Below are positions 11,000 to 22,195 of a stretch of DNA of 64,000 bases, piece by piece (the first letter of the stretch is position 1; every line of letters starts with the position of its first letter). Source of the stretch: Spinacia oleracea. Its lineage: Eukaryota; Streptophyta; Magnoliopsida; Caryophyllales; Amaranthaceae. The position numbers and the translations under genes are program-made. Under the pieces are notes generated by a model. The model saw nothing but the letters and a program-made list of their open reading frames with translations. It was not told the DNA's origin and did not search any database. Location: NCBI RefSeq assembly GCF_020520425.1, contig NC_079491.1, positions 4,885,143 through 4,949,142 of the forward strand, given 5' to 3'.

Positions 11000-11509
11000 T
11001 ATACACCCGGGTGCACAATGCTCACTGTGCACCCTATTTTTAAAAGAACATATAGTTCAAACGAAAATGATAAAGGTCGCAACATGCGACCTTTAAGCCA
11101 TGTCACAATGATGTCATGTCATGCTTATGTGTCATGAATTAAATTGGAAACTAAAATATTTACATATTTTCATAGTAAAAATATTGCATTGATAGTAAAA
11201 ATATTCTGATGAAGCAAACTTACGTAGCGCCTATATGTACCAATTAAATTCCAACACATAAGATTGCGATAACTAAAAGTTATCGCAACTTGCGACCTTT
11301 TATATATCATCACCCTAGTTCAAATGCAAAGAACATATCATTCATATTCATAGAACATATACTAAATGAACATATAGTTCAAATCCATAGTACATATATT
11401 GCAAATATTTCATTTGTATATGTACATTGAAATCATTTTTCATGTTCTTTAGATACTCAACAAATGTTCTTTAGGGTGCACCATGAACACTGTGCACCCG
11501 GGTGTATAA
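11000..11509. mobile_element. MITE with TATACACCCGGGTGCACA ends
   Basis: Inverted ends TATACACCCGGGTGCACA (left) and TGTGCACCCGGGTGTATA (right) enclose about 510 bp. A second inner pair (GTGCACCCTA / TAGGGTGCAC) extends the inverted repeat. I cannot define a TSD by eye, so the superfamily is left open. It contains a younger MITE at 11062-11315. Confidence 0.6.
11062..11315. mobile_element. MULE-type MITE (254 bp), nested
   Basis: Contains GATAAAGGTCGCAACATGCG near the left and TTGCGACCTTTTA near the right, flanked by a perfect 9-bp TSD TAGTTCAAA (11053-11061 and 11316-11324). The 9-bp TSD points to the Mutator superfamily. Same family as 45575-45931. Confidence 0.75.
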
Positions 11510-12129
11510 TTCAAACTGCGCAATAAAAGTAGGAAGCTTTGCTTATTTATACTCGATCTTAATTCTTTTGGGTCCGTCCATTAGTGATTAAATTTCTCCT
11601 ATTTGTTTTAGTCTTTTCAAAAGCGATGTTGTATGACCCTAAATTCGAAGAGACAGGTTCTATTGTCAATTTTGTTTTGCTCTCGAATGCTGGGACTTAC
11701 GGGTGGACACGAACAAAACTGTACGTGAACAGTTTGGAATTGTTTCGATAAAAATTCGGCTTGAGCTCGATTCGTTTGTAAATGAACCAAGCTTGAGCTT
11801 AAATTTATGGTTCGAGAACTAAACGAACCAAACTCAAATTCAATAGCTTTCGGCTCGAAAGCTCGTTAATTTAAGAATAATAATGCATATTTGTGAGATT
11901 TTTATATATCATTTAATACCATTGTCCAAACTATTGATTAAACGGTTTTTTCATGAAATGCCCCTGAGGTTTGCAAAAACGCACCAAATACCCTCGCGTC
12001 TTTTGAATCACATAATATACCCCTATTTTTTCATACTGTTCATGAGATGCACTTGGAGTTAACGGACGTTAGTCCTCCGTTAGCTGCAGTTTACCATTTT
12101 GCCCTTAATATATATTTTTCGACCTAAAA

Positions 12130-12735
12130 TCAAAAAAAAAAAAAATCTCAAACTTCTCTCCAAACTCTTCCTTCGATTCCCTAACCTCAAACATATCTCC
12201 CTTTCCGATTTCCATGGCGAACCCACTTCAATTCTTCAATTCATTTCACTTTCCTTGGCCTATCTAATCACACCGATTTCCCTTCGAATTCGATTCAACA
12301 ATTTCCCAATTCATCTCTCAAGTCGATTAAATCGCTCAAGTTGCACAATTTTTCAATTGTTACTGATTCCGATTTGGGGGTTATTTCCCAGTTCATCACA
12401 AATTTGGAGGAGTTGGGTGTAAGTAATCCAAAGGATGATTACTGCGTTACTGGTGTTTCTGGTGGTGGTGGTGCTGCTTTAGGGATCACTGATGAAGGCG
12501 TTGATTTGATTGCTTCGAAGCTCCCTCATCTCAGAAAAGTTAATTTGTCTAGTAATTACTTCATTTCTGATAAATCTCTTATTAATCTTTCTGAGAAATG
12601 CTTAAATTTGGAGGAGATTATAGTAAACAATTGCAATTTCGTGACTCAAACTGGGTTTGCTTTGCTTTACAAAATTGCCAGAATTTGAATTCTATATCTG
12701 TTCTAGGGATGGATTTGGTTTTTTGAGGTTTAGTT
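12130..12735 (+). pseudogene. Captured F-box/LRR gene fragment in Pack-MULE
   Basis: Leucine-rich-repeat text is split over frames: LSKLFLRFPNLKHISLSDF near 12160-12210, then LVISKLPHLRKVNLSSN-like sequence (actual DLIASKLPHLRKVNLSSN) and LSEKCLNLEEIIVNNCNF at about 12500-12650, then NCQNLNSISVLGM in another frame. This is the CXX-type LRR of plant F-box/LRR proteins. At least two frame changes and missing N- and C-termini make it a fragment. Confidence 0.7.
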
Positions 12736-13700
12736 CTGAACATTTCAACCGTATATGGGGATCAGATTCAACAGGGGATAGTGCTGTTGAATTAGATACA
12801 GTTCCTGCAATGTATGGAATAGTTCTCAAGTTCTCATCCTCAGCTCCATATGGTTCTATACCATCATATCATATCCCATTTCTTCTTGGCGAATCGGCTT
12901 TTGAGATCCCCCACAAGAAAGAGTCATTGGACATTGTCCCAGCTGGAATTCAGTCCAATGAAAAGTCAGTTTCTAGTTCACTTGTTACCATTGAATTGGA
13001 ACCCCGAGAACCTGTGCCAGGTCTTGTGGATGTTTCCATTAACGCGAATGCAGAAAATGGTCAGGTTGTTAATGGGAAGCTTCAGGGGGTCTCAGTTGGC
13101 ATCGAGGACATGTTTCTCAAGGCTGCTGCCCCAGCTGAGATTCTAGAAGACACAGTTCCAGGATATTACTCCGCCCTTTTTGATGCTTTGTGGGAGGTAT
13201 GTGGTGCCTCTTCCAGTGCAGGTCGGGAAACATTTTCACTAAAAGGAGGTAAGGGGTTTGCAGCAATCCATGGAACACAATCAGTTAAGCTTCTCGAAGT
13301 TCCTTCAACCTTAGCAATTCGTGTTGTTGAAAGATATTTAGCCCCCTTTGTTGTTGGTGTGATTGGTAGACCTCTGGTGGAGGTTGTGAAGGACGGTGGC
13401 TTAATCCAGGATGTGGCATGGATAGATATGTTTTCAGGTTCTGCTAATGAGAATAACTCGGTTGCGAATTTTGATGGTGGTCCACTATATTTGACATACT
13501 TTGAAAATGAAGATGGTAAGATCAACATTGGTAAGACAAACATGGGTTGCTTTCTTGTGTTGATATTCCTACCACCCAGGTATCATCTTCTCTTTCGGAT
13601 GGAAGTTTCTGATATTTCAACATTGGTCCGAATTAGAACAGATCACTGGCCTTGTTTAGCCTACATTGATGATTATTTGGAAGCTCTTTTTTCTTTGTAA
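12657..13700 (+). pseudogene. TPLATE: Captured TPLATE fragment (open reading frame in Pack-MULE)
   Basis: An uninterrupted frame whose residues from about 12741 match TPLATE as I recall it, the plant endocytic TPLATE-complex subunit. Telling motifs are PEPVPGLVDVS-like (REPVPGLVDVSINANAENGQ), VGIEDMFLK, PGYYSALFDALWEVCG, GRETFSLKGGKG and the end MEVSDISTLVRIRTDHWPCL. About 319 residues of a protein near 1,150-1,180 aa long are present; both ends are missing. The first 28 codons come from LRR sequence in a shifted frame. No introns interrupt the segment, so it came from one large exon or from processed sequence. It could yield a chimeric transcript; function is doubtful. Confidence 0.8.
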
Positions 13701-15059
13701 CCGGGGTTAGTCTTTTCTGCTGCTATATACTCATTCCATTGAGAAAGGAGTATGTTCTGTTCTCTTTTGTTTGCGTTACAGCAGTTGGTTACATATTTTC
13801 TGTTCAAATTCTTTTCCCAGATTGTTTTTTACTTGGGAAAATATTCTTTTTGCATCAGAAATAAAAAAATGTATATATTCTAGTGTCAATCATTCACCAG
13901 CTGCACTTTTGTACAAGAAATTTATACAATCAGTTCTGAGAGGTGAAATACTTGTATTTTGGTTGTATACTTCTCTGAGAGTATGATGTTAACATGTAAT
14001 TCTACAATTAGTGTTTAGCTTCTGGCTGTTTGGTTGTCAGGTGCCTTTTGTTTCGAACTTCAGCTGAGATGTGAGATCATTTGATCAAAATCTAACGAAG
14101 GCCCAATATGTTATACTTGTATGTTTTTTGTTAGGATTCTGGGTATTGTTCCTTGATTAAGAATCTACAAACTATACAAGCAGCAAGTTTGGATGAAGAA
14201 AACATGGTTGTTACGCAACTTTCTTTCTTTTGATAGTATAAAACTTACTGGACTAGCCATTTGAATCAAATTCTGCCGTTTAAAAGCAGTTTGGGTATTT
14301 CGTGCAAATAAGTTTACAAGTAGGTGTATATTGTGTAATACGTTTATAAATAGGTGCATTTGATGAATTATAAACATGACTTAACGGAGGACTAACGGAA
14401 GGTCGGCTTAGGGGTATTTGGTGCAAACTTAGGCAAAAATAGGGGTATATTATGTGATTCAAAAGACGCGAGGGTATTTGGTGCGTTTTTGCAAACCTCA
14501 GGGGCATTTCATGAAAAAACCGTTGATATTAAATGATAAATAAGGATAATATTTTACATAACTTGTCCAAGAAAGATACTATTATAATGTTAGATTAAGA
14601 AAATTATTAGTAATATTATTGTACTTGTAGGTATAATATGGTGTATCAATTTATCTAGTTAAGCCCCGAACAATCTCGAAACTCGGCTTGAACTCGAAGA
14701 ATTCTTATCAAGCCTGGCTCGATAAGGATTTTTAAGCTCGAGGTAAGTTTTAGCTCGAGAAAAAAATAACCAAATCAAGCCGAGCCTATTAGAGTTCGGC
14801 TCGATTCGGCTCCTGTACGTCCACCCTAGTGGGACTACTAATTTAATTAAGTTGAATAAAAGACTTGAGGTAGATTATGCAAAGAACTTGGTGTTTCCAT
14901 TCTCTTCCGTATTAAACCATACACTTATCCCTATTCCCTATTCCCTATTCCCTAACCTAGTTGCCATTTTACTTATCATATTCTCTTTCGTTTAAGTTGT
15001 TAATTGATGGAATATGTTTTTAAGGGTGTGAATATGATCTTTGGTTATGTAGAGATGCT

Positions 15060-15332
15060 AAATTCATTGTAGTGAATCTCTATTCCCTAACCTAGAAGAG
15101 TGTTTTGTGTAACCAAGTCTGTAATTTTCATTCCCCTCACCCGGATTGTATTAAAGTATTGTTAGAAGACTCAAGGAACTTGGTTGTTAATGAATCTAGC
15201 ACTACGAGGCTGGATAATGCTCTCATGAACTCTTCTGATGTATTATTAACGGATATTAGCCCGTCAAGGCGTATCCCAACTATTAATTAAGTATTGTATC
15301 CTTTGTTACCCAAAAAAAAATTCATTGTAGTG
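15060..15332 (+). mobile_element. Short retroposed fragment with A-tail and TSD
   Basis: About 244 bp (15075-15318) ending GTTACCCAAAAAAAA, bounded by direct repeats AATTCATTGTAGTG at 15061-15074 and 15319-15332. The ending phrase and A-tail suggest a 5'-truncated LINE or a LINE-mobilised transcript. A 61-codon open frame from 15105 inside it matches nothing I recognise. Confidence 0.6.
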
Positions 15333-15951
15333 GAACTTCTTAAGAAAGTGATCGGGGCAGAAAAGAAAATCGGATATGCCCTTGACCATGTTGTCTTTAT
15401 TTCGGGTTATTCTTGTATACTTGAGCTAACTATGTCGTTATAATTGTTGCGGTAATACCAAAATATATTGTACTCCGTAATAGATTAAGAAAATCAGAAG
15501 ATCAAAATTTTCCATTCCAACATATCGTAATAAGTTAAGCAAATCAGAAGATAGAAAAACCATGTCAAGTTGGTTCCAAATTCACAATTGAGGATGTAAA
15601 TGATAGAGATAGAAATCTACTAGGATCATGTTAGATTTGTGAAAACTCCGTGAATTGAAGTGCATTAAATTTATCAAATATATAAGACTACAATATGATT
15701 CCTAATAAGATTAAGAACACTAATATGACTAGAAGTCTAATATACATTAAATATCCTAAAAGATTAAATCCTAGTAGATTTCTATCTCTATCAGTAAAGT
15801 TGTTGAAAACATTCAATCACATGGAGTACCTTGATACAACAAAACATAATCCAATCAATCATATCAACAAATGTAAAATCACAATTGGAGAAAATCCAAG
15901 GAGTTCTGCTATAAAAAAAGAAAAAAAAAAACTCTTTAAACTAAACAAATT

Positions 15952-18900
15952 TTAATATTCCAACTGATTAGGTAAGCAAGCAAGCCAAGATGACAAATGA
16001 AGCTCAACATTCTCAGCTTCTTGTGCCAGTTTTTCTACCTTGGCTAGTTCAGCTAGAAGCACCTCCTTCGTTTCTGAAGCACGGACTTTGACCTTGCCAA
16101 TGACTTCAAGAGTAGAGACCAATTCCCTCGCTTTATAACTGTCTGTAGCCTTTTCTACTGATGGAACCAGCCATTCCACATTAAGCTTCATGTGTTGTAA
16201 GTCGGCTAGGGTTGAACGCAAGTAATTAACTTCTTCTTTAGTGAAAGATGATCCTGTGCTATTCTCAAGAGAGAGTACTATAGCTGCTAATGACTCTAAT
16301 GCCCTAGCAACGATGTCACCATTGCGCATAGTGCAGCCATCAAGTATGTTGCCATGCTTCACCCATATTTCCCTTAAAATGGGCGCTAAATCTGACCGGA
16401 CATTGAGTCCTTTGAACATTGTCATTGGAGTACTAATATCAGAGATCTGCACCAAACACATATAATGAGGTCCTCTTATGTAGAAAGAGAAGTACATGCA
16501 TGTATATAATATATATAGGTAACTCATTCTTATAAAAGAATTCAAGTCAAGGAAGTAGATGCTCTAGACAGGATGGCCAAGATCCGTACATGAACTTGGC
16601 TTATCTATTCCTCGGCCTTAGCAGTTAGCACAAAGAAATGAATGACAACAATTAGGGGGCGTTTGGTTTGGGGGTTTCATCAAAGGGAAAGGGAATCAAC
16701 TACCTCGATTCCCTTTGTTGTTGTTTGATAGACCAATTCAATCATTCTCTTTACCCTTATGATTCCCCCCTTACCCTCTACTATGATTCCTCACCCTACC
16801 CCAAGGAATCATGCTAACCCCCAAACTCCTTATCATCCAACCAACTTAACTACCACTTTTACCATCTTTGACAAACACCTCCACCAAAACACCACTTGAC
16901 CCACCACCCCAACAAACCTACTCAACCACTCCAAGACCACCATGCCATCACCGAAGCCACCCTACATCCCTACACCGAAATCATCCAATCACCACCAAAA
17001 CCACTTTACCCCCAAAATTCACCCCAACCACCCCCCAAAAAATGCTCTAAACTCACTGGAAACCATCCAACTCACCCCAAAAACAATTCTAACCAATTGA
17101 AATCACATAACTACCAAAAAATAACCTCAATCATCAAGAAAATCCATAAAATAACTAGATCTAAGAAACAAAATAAGTAGATCGAATGAAGCCGCGCTGC
17201 AAGGAAGGGCCGTGGAGAGCAGCGGCGCGAGGAGAGCCGAGGAGAGCAGCGACGCCGCGTTGAAGGTCGTCGCTGGGTAGTAGAAGCGGCAGAGGGGAGG
17301 TAGAGGTGGCAGGGAAGGTGGTGGTGGTTGTTGTAGATTGAAGAAAAAGGGGTGATGGTTGTTGTAGATTGAAGAAAAGGGGTGGTCGTTGTGGTATATT
17401 GAAGAAAAGAAGGGTGGTTCTTGTAGAACGTTTCCTTTTGATTTTTCACTAAACAAACAACTTAGGGCAAGTAAGGGTTTTGCTTTCCATTCTCCTTCTT
17501 TCCATTTCTTATGTCATTCCCTTTCCTCTTTGCGAACCAAACACCCCTCATATAGATTTAATTCTAATTTATCCCTTAATCACCAAAGCAGGAAAAAAAA
17601 TTGAACGCGAAAGAAAATTTTCAAGTTCGGTACCTGAGTTAGAGAAGTCAATGCAGGGTTAGAAGATGCTCCATGAACTTTCTCCTCAGATTTAGCTGTT
17701 TCAGTAGCAGATATTATATGATCAAGTCTTGCAAGGTTCCTCTCCATTCCTGATTTTAGATCTTCAAGTCCTAAATATTTATTCTCATCGGCTGAAGTAA
17801 GGAATTCAAGTTCTGGAAAGAAAAAAGACACCTTCTCGTCGTCCCTGGTTTCATCGTTGAAAAAACATGATCTCAATAAGAATTTTCTCACCAATCATCA
17901 ACAACAATTTTTTAATGATATGAATAAATGTGAATCCATCAGGTGTGGACTAATACAATCTATCAGGCGTGCAATATGTTTTACTCTTAAACATGAGAAC
18001 TTCACTTTGGTTCACAGTCAACAATACAATGCATAATATAGTACGAAGTATAATTTCAATGAGTAGCTACTAAGAACAGAGCTCAGCTCTCGTTGATCAG
18101 CAGTCTATTCATCTTATGCTCAATGCGGTTCGTGTGGTTTCATAAGAGTCGGTGCACAGTGCATGATGTATGGTCTGTCAATCCTAGAGAAATAATTCAC
18201 CTCGTGGCGGATCTTGGCCAAAAAAGTACATGAGGCCTAAGTTTGGAAGTACCAACCTCTTATTTTATACAGATGCATTCAATCAATATGTCACAATATT
18301 TTATACTTCCTCCGTCTTTTAATACTCGCAACGTTTGGACTTTTGCCACTATTCATATAATCTACTTTAACTATTCTTAGTGCTTTTTATATAAGATAAA
18401 ACATAGTCATGTGTGATCTTGTTAGATTCGTCTCAATGTGTATTTTCAAAATATCAACTTTTTATAATTTTTGCATAAAGAGAATTTAAAATATAAATGA
18501 TCAAAGTTATGCATTGGCATGCGTGAAACTAACAAACGTTGCGAGTATTAAAAGACGGAGGAAGTACAATTTTAGCTTTTATAAATAATACAAGTCAAAA
18601 AATAAAAAAGTATGCACGGATTCGGTGAAAGATCCTTCCATCATTTCATTATGGATTAGGGGTCCTAGTCTCCTAGATACATCTTACAACATAAACATAT
18701 TGGTAATCTGTATTAAAATTGGAAAATAAAGATTTTTTACCTAAGTACAATATTATTAGAATTAAAAGGAAGGTAGGAAATCTTTAATATCCAAATTTGC
18801 ATATGCTAATTTATTTATTTTTGAAAAAAATAACAAAACTCTTGGTACTATTCGTCACTCATATGTTCTTTAGTTTACCCCCCAAAAAAAATACTATTCT

Positions 18901-20571
18901 TTTTAATCAGGACCATTCATTGACTAAATAAGCAGGAATTTTGTAATGTAAAATACTACGTAATACATAGTATATCTTCTTACTTACATAAAAACGTATT
19001 TTTAGATTACAATTTTTTTTTTCAATTTTTAATTTTATTTGCAAAAGGAAGTATATATTTACTATAGCTATAATAAAAATGAGTTTCTTTTTTATTTATT
19101 TATTACCTTATTTAATTATAAAATATTTCCATAATAAACATATTGATTTATTACCTTATTTAATTATAAAATATTTTCATAATAAACATATTGAGTTAGT
19201 AAACAAATTTGATGAGTCACGCTTATGTGGCATCATTGAAAAGGTGTCACATGTGATGGAAACACATATTTTTTGTCGCAATTTGCGACCTTTATCATCA
19301 CCCAATTAATAAAAGTAAGAAGTTATCAGCATGTTTTACCTTCGAAAAGGTGATGTATGAGGAGGCTTGAAAAGCCAACTTGGAGGCGACCACAGATATG
19401 CAAATGAGTTCGTAGTCAGATAAACGAGAGCCTGATTAGCAGCTCCCAAGCGGAAAACACCAATTTCCTGACCAGGTACTTCATCTATTACTCCAAATGA
19501 GAGGGTGGAAAACACAACACAATTGGCCAAATCGCGCCCTGGAAAATCTTCAGCAGAGGCAAAGAACCCTTGATCAGGACTCAAGAACATGACCTTACCG
19601 TCCAGAGTATTAACCTCCTCCCACACCCCTTGCTCATCCGGAGAGTTTTCGCAATACTTCTCCGAAAACTTCAACATGTACACTGAAATTCCTTCTTGTT
19701 CTCTCGCATTTCTCACAACCAGATACAAATACCCTGACTCTGAAACCACTAACCTCTTGGGCTGTTTTTTCGATATGTGATAAAGTACGGAATTATCAAC
19801 TATTACCCGATCAGGATCTACCTGGTAAAGTTTCCCATGCTCATCAATGGCACGTAACTTTCCTCTAAATATCACGACATCTTGAAATATGCTACCTTCA
19901 CAAATATATTGCCGTGGATACCATGTCAAATTACAGCCTTTTATGCTGAAAACAGCTAGAGTACCCCAGTTATACAAAACAGCCATTAATATAAAACATT
20001 CCTCCCCCACCCCACCAACAGGAATTGCCAAAACTTTCTTCACCAAGTTTAACAACGTCGAAGATGACTCCGGATCCATCTTTTCACCACAATCGACTAG
20101 ATTAAACCCCTTATATAGCTCAGACACATGAAATTGAGTCAAATCTAAATTTAGGGGGAGTTTTTCAGACTGTTCAGAAATGACAGAATCACCTGTTAAG
20201 GGGTTTTTGAGATGAATGTTGCTCTGCTTTGCCTCTTCTACCCTCACTATCCATGGTGGCACTGCACTGGTTACAGTGGTGGTTGTGGTGGGGACAAGTG
20301 GGCGGAGGAGAGTGACTATGCTTGATACCAGGAAACATCCCGAGAAGAGGTGGAATCCGGTTGAAGGGATTTCCAAGGGTACGAGTTTTAAGAGCTTGTT
20401 AAGGCAAGCTTTTGAACACATATGTTTGAAGAGGTAGCGCCATTTCTTACAGACGGAGCAAAACCGGCGGATGACTTTTCTGCTATCGATACGTTTACAG
20501 ACTGATCGGAAAAGATCTTCAGGAAGTTCCGGCCAGTTGTGGTTGATCACTGCACGATGGCGGATACGCAT
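15952..20571 (-). CDS. F-box/DUF295/helical-tail fusion protein, copy B (intact)
   Basis: The only complete array member. Exons on the minus strand: 20571-19340, 17844-17634 and 16446-15952, with canonical GT-AG borders and matching phases, giving 645 residues. Residues 13-48 are the F-box (WPELPEDLFRSVCKRIDSR, FCSVCKKWRYLF). Residues about 100-405 are DUF295 (WIVRVEEAK, HGKLYQVDPDRVIVDN, ending LWSPPSWLF). Residues 411-481 are a charged linker. Residues 482-645 are the helical tail (FKGLNVRSDLAPILREIW, KHGNILDG, ALESLAAIVLSLE, VEWLVPSVEKA), like the C-terminal region of PEARLI 4 or MATH/coiled-coil proteins. The predicted role is an SCF substrate adaptor, with the tail as an added protein-binding surface (inference). 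Intron 1 contains a Stowaway MITE and, near 19240-19303, the end of a MULE-type MITE; intron 2 holds a large MITE-like element. Confidence 0.85.
16655..17548. mobile_element. MITE-like element in intron 2 of copy B
   Basis: Ends GGGGGCGTTTGGTTTG and GCGAACCAAACACCCC form an imperfect inverted repeat about 890 bp apart, of the GGGGNGTTTGGTT type seen in Tourist/Harbinger and some hAT elements. The interior includes repeated TTGTAGATTGAAGAAAAG units near 17330-17405. No clear TSD. Confidence 0.5.
18306..18564. mobile_element. Stowaway-like MITE, copy 1 (259 bp)
   Basis: Inverted ends CTTCCTCCGTCTTTTAATAC / GTATTAAAAGACGGAGGAAG, continuing into CTCGCAACGTTT / AAACGTTGCGAG, flanked by TA on both sides. 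This is the Stowaway layout. It sits in intron 1 of copy B and matches the element at 9173-9414. Confidence 0.9.
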
Positions 20572-22195
20572 TTCTTCTGGTTAGGTGAGTGTCTGAGCGT
20601 TGTGCTACACACAGAGATAAAAAGAATGAGGAGGGTTAGGTTAATTATACAAACGTGTCCAATTTATATGATCGTGTTTTAGAGAATGTAATGAAGTTAC
20701 TCGCCGCCTTGCTAAATGGGCCGTATAGGTGGATTACTAGAATTTAATATGAGATTTGGGTTAATTGGATTCCTCTTTGGGTCACCGGTGTAATTGTACT
20801 GGACTCTCCTGGTAAAATGTTATTTAATGTAACTACCCGGAACATGACCCAAAAGACCATAACTACTTTGTTGGTTCAAATGAATTACTCTTGCTAAACA
20901 TAACCAACTCTTCTGATATACCATATTGCATGATGGTAATCGTAATAAATTTTGTTAAGTTTGATACATATGTTTATAGTACTACAACCCTCAAGCATAC
21001 CACTTAGAAGACAATGTCTAGTGGTAGTGCAATCTTTTACAAATTCTTAGGGTTAAGTAACATTACTACAATGGATCTTAAAATTTGCAAATAGATTCAT
21101 TCCTAAAAATACAGACTAAAATCTATTACCTTCAACATAAAGTAAGCACTAGAACTGAGGATGTAAAAAATAAAAATAAAACACAAATAATTTTGCCAAT
21201 TTTACTGCATTTTGGAAAAAGAGAGGGCTGACAAAGGATATGGAACCTATTTCCCATTATTTGGATATGGGATGGGGAAAGTGAAGGAATGGTAATTGAA
21301 GAGATTTATATATTAATTGCCGTTTAAATAAATCAAATCCTTCCACAATTGAGAAGATTTGGAAGAAGGGAAATTATAAGCATGATCTTTCCATACCTTC
21401 ACCCGCCATGCCCAACAATTATCTATTTCCATTCCCTCAATAATTGCTAAGACAAACTGTTTTCAATAATCTTTTTTTTCCAGCATGACGCATGTTACAA
21501 TCTGCTAGATAGGTTTCCAAATAGTAAATAGGGGGATGGAGAGGCTAATGAAGCTTTCTAAAACATGTATTCTTACAAAATAAAATCTCAAAAGTGTGTG
21601 ACAGGTTAACAGTTCAAACTTTTATCCCAAATGCAGCTAGAAAAGTAGGGGATTAATGGACGGAAACATTTTGAAAATAATCCCAACAAATTCTAAAAAA
21701 TAAACTTTTTTTTATAGAAGGATTTAGATTCACAGCAAATTAGCAATTTTGTTTACAAGCAAAATCACCATCTAAGGTGACCAAAAACCGAGTTTTCAAG
21801 CATTACACGCACCTTTGTATTAAGGAAAGGTTACATTCCAATCCAGTCCCCACTCACCAGACTTATCCAAGCTTGAGCAGCCCTTGCTAGGCAATCTGCC
21901 TCCTCAACTTCGATCCCTCCCCACAAGATACAGGTATCCTCCGCAGCTCTTTTCTAAATTTCTAGTACTCGTAATTCCCTGCATACCAATGGAGTACAAG
22001 TTAGAATACTTTCCTCTCAAGGTTCTCCACACATGGATTCTAAGTGCATCATTTCTACACCATTAATTCATAAAAAACGTACTTATGGCATACATGAAAA
22101 TATCAATGAAAAACGTACTTACAGGTGTTAAACATAGACGAGAAAATGCTCATAAGTCCAGCTCCAGAATGCAGAAAATGTCATCAATAAGTTAA
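20572..22195. other. Intergenic: promoter side of B, 3' flank of C
   Basis: No gene recognised. The part from about 21700 (AAAAACCGAGTTTTCAAGC; ACAAGTTAGAATACTTT) resembles the 3' flank of copy D at 27590-27830. The C/D duplication therefore extended beyond the coding sequence. Confidence 0.6.

Larger units (their letters stand above)
11941..14524. mobile_element. Pack-MULE with 90-bp perfect TIRs
   Basis: The 90 bases at 11941-12030 are the exact reverse complement of 14435-14524 by direct reading (starting AACGGTTTTTTCATGAAATG). Inside is no transposase but two host-gene fragments, F-box/LRR and TPLATE, joined head to tail. Long TIRs plus captured exons define a Pack-MULE. A clean 9-bp TSD is not visible; flanks are ATTGATTA and GATATTAA. 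Identical TIRs argue for a young insertion. Confidence 0.8.
11699..14829. mobile_element. hAT-type element split by a Pack-MULE
   Basis: Outer ends ACGGGTGGACACG and CGTCCACCCTAG are flanked by TGGGACTT (11691-11698) and TGGGACTA (14830-14837), an 8-bp TSD with one mismatch. The halves at 11699-11940 and 14525-14829 are rich in AGCTCGAG/GGCTCGA motifs, as in many plant hAT MITEs. The original element was about 550 bp; the rest is the inserted Pack-MULE. Confidence 0.7.

Noticed and set aside
16868-17456. Proline/threonine-rich and serine-rich open frames in intron 2 of copy B
   Set aside because: They come from low-complexity CCACC and repeated GATTGAAGAAAAG sequence inside a MITE-like element.
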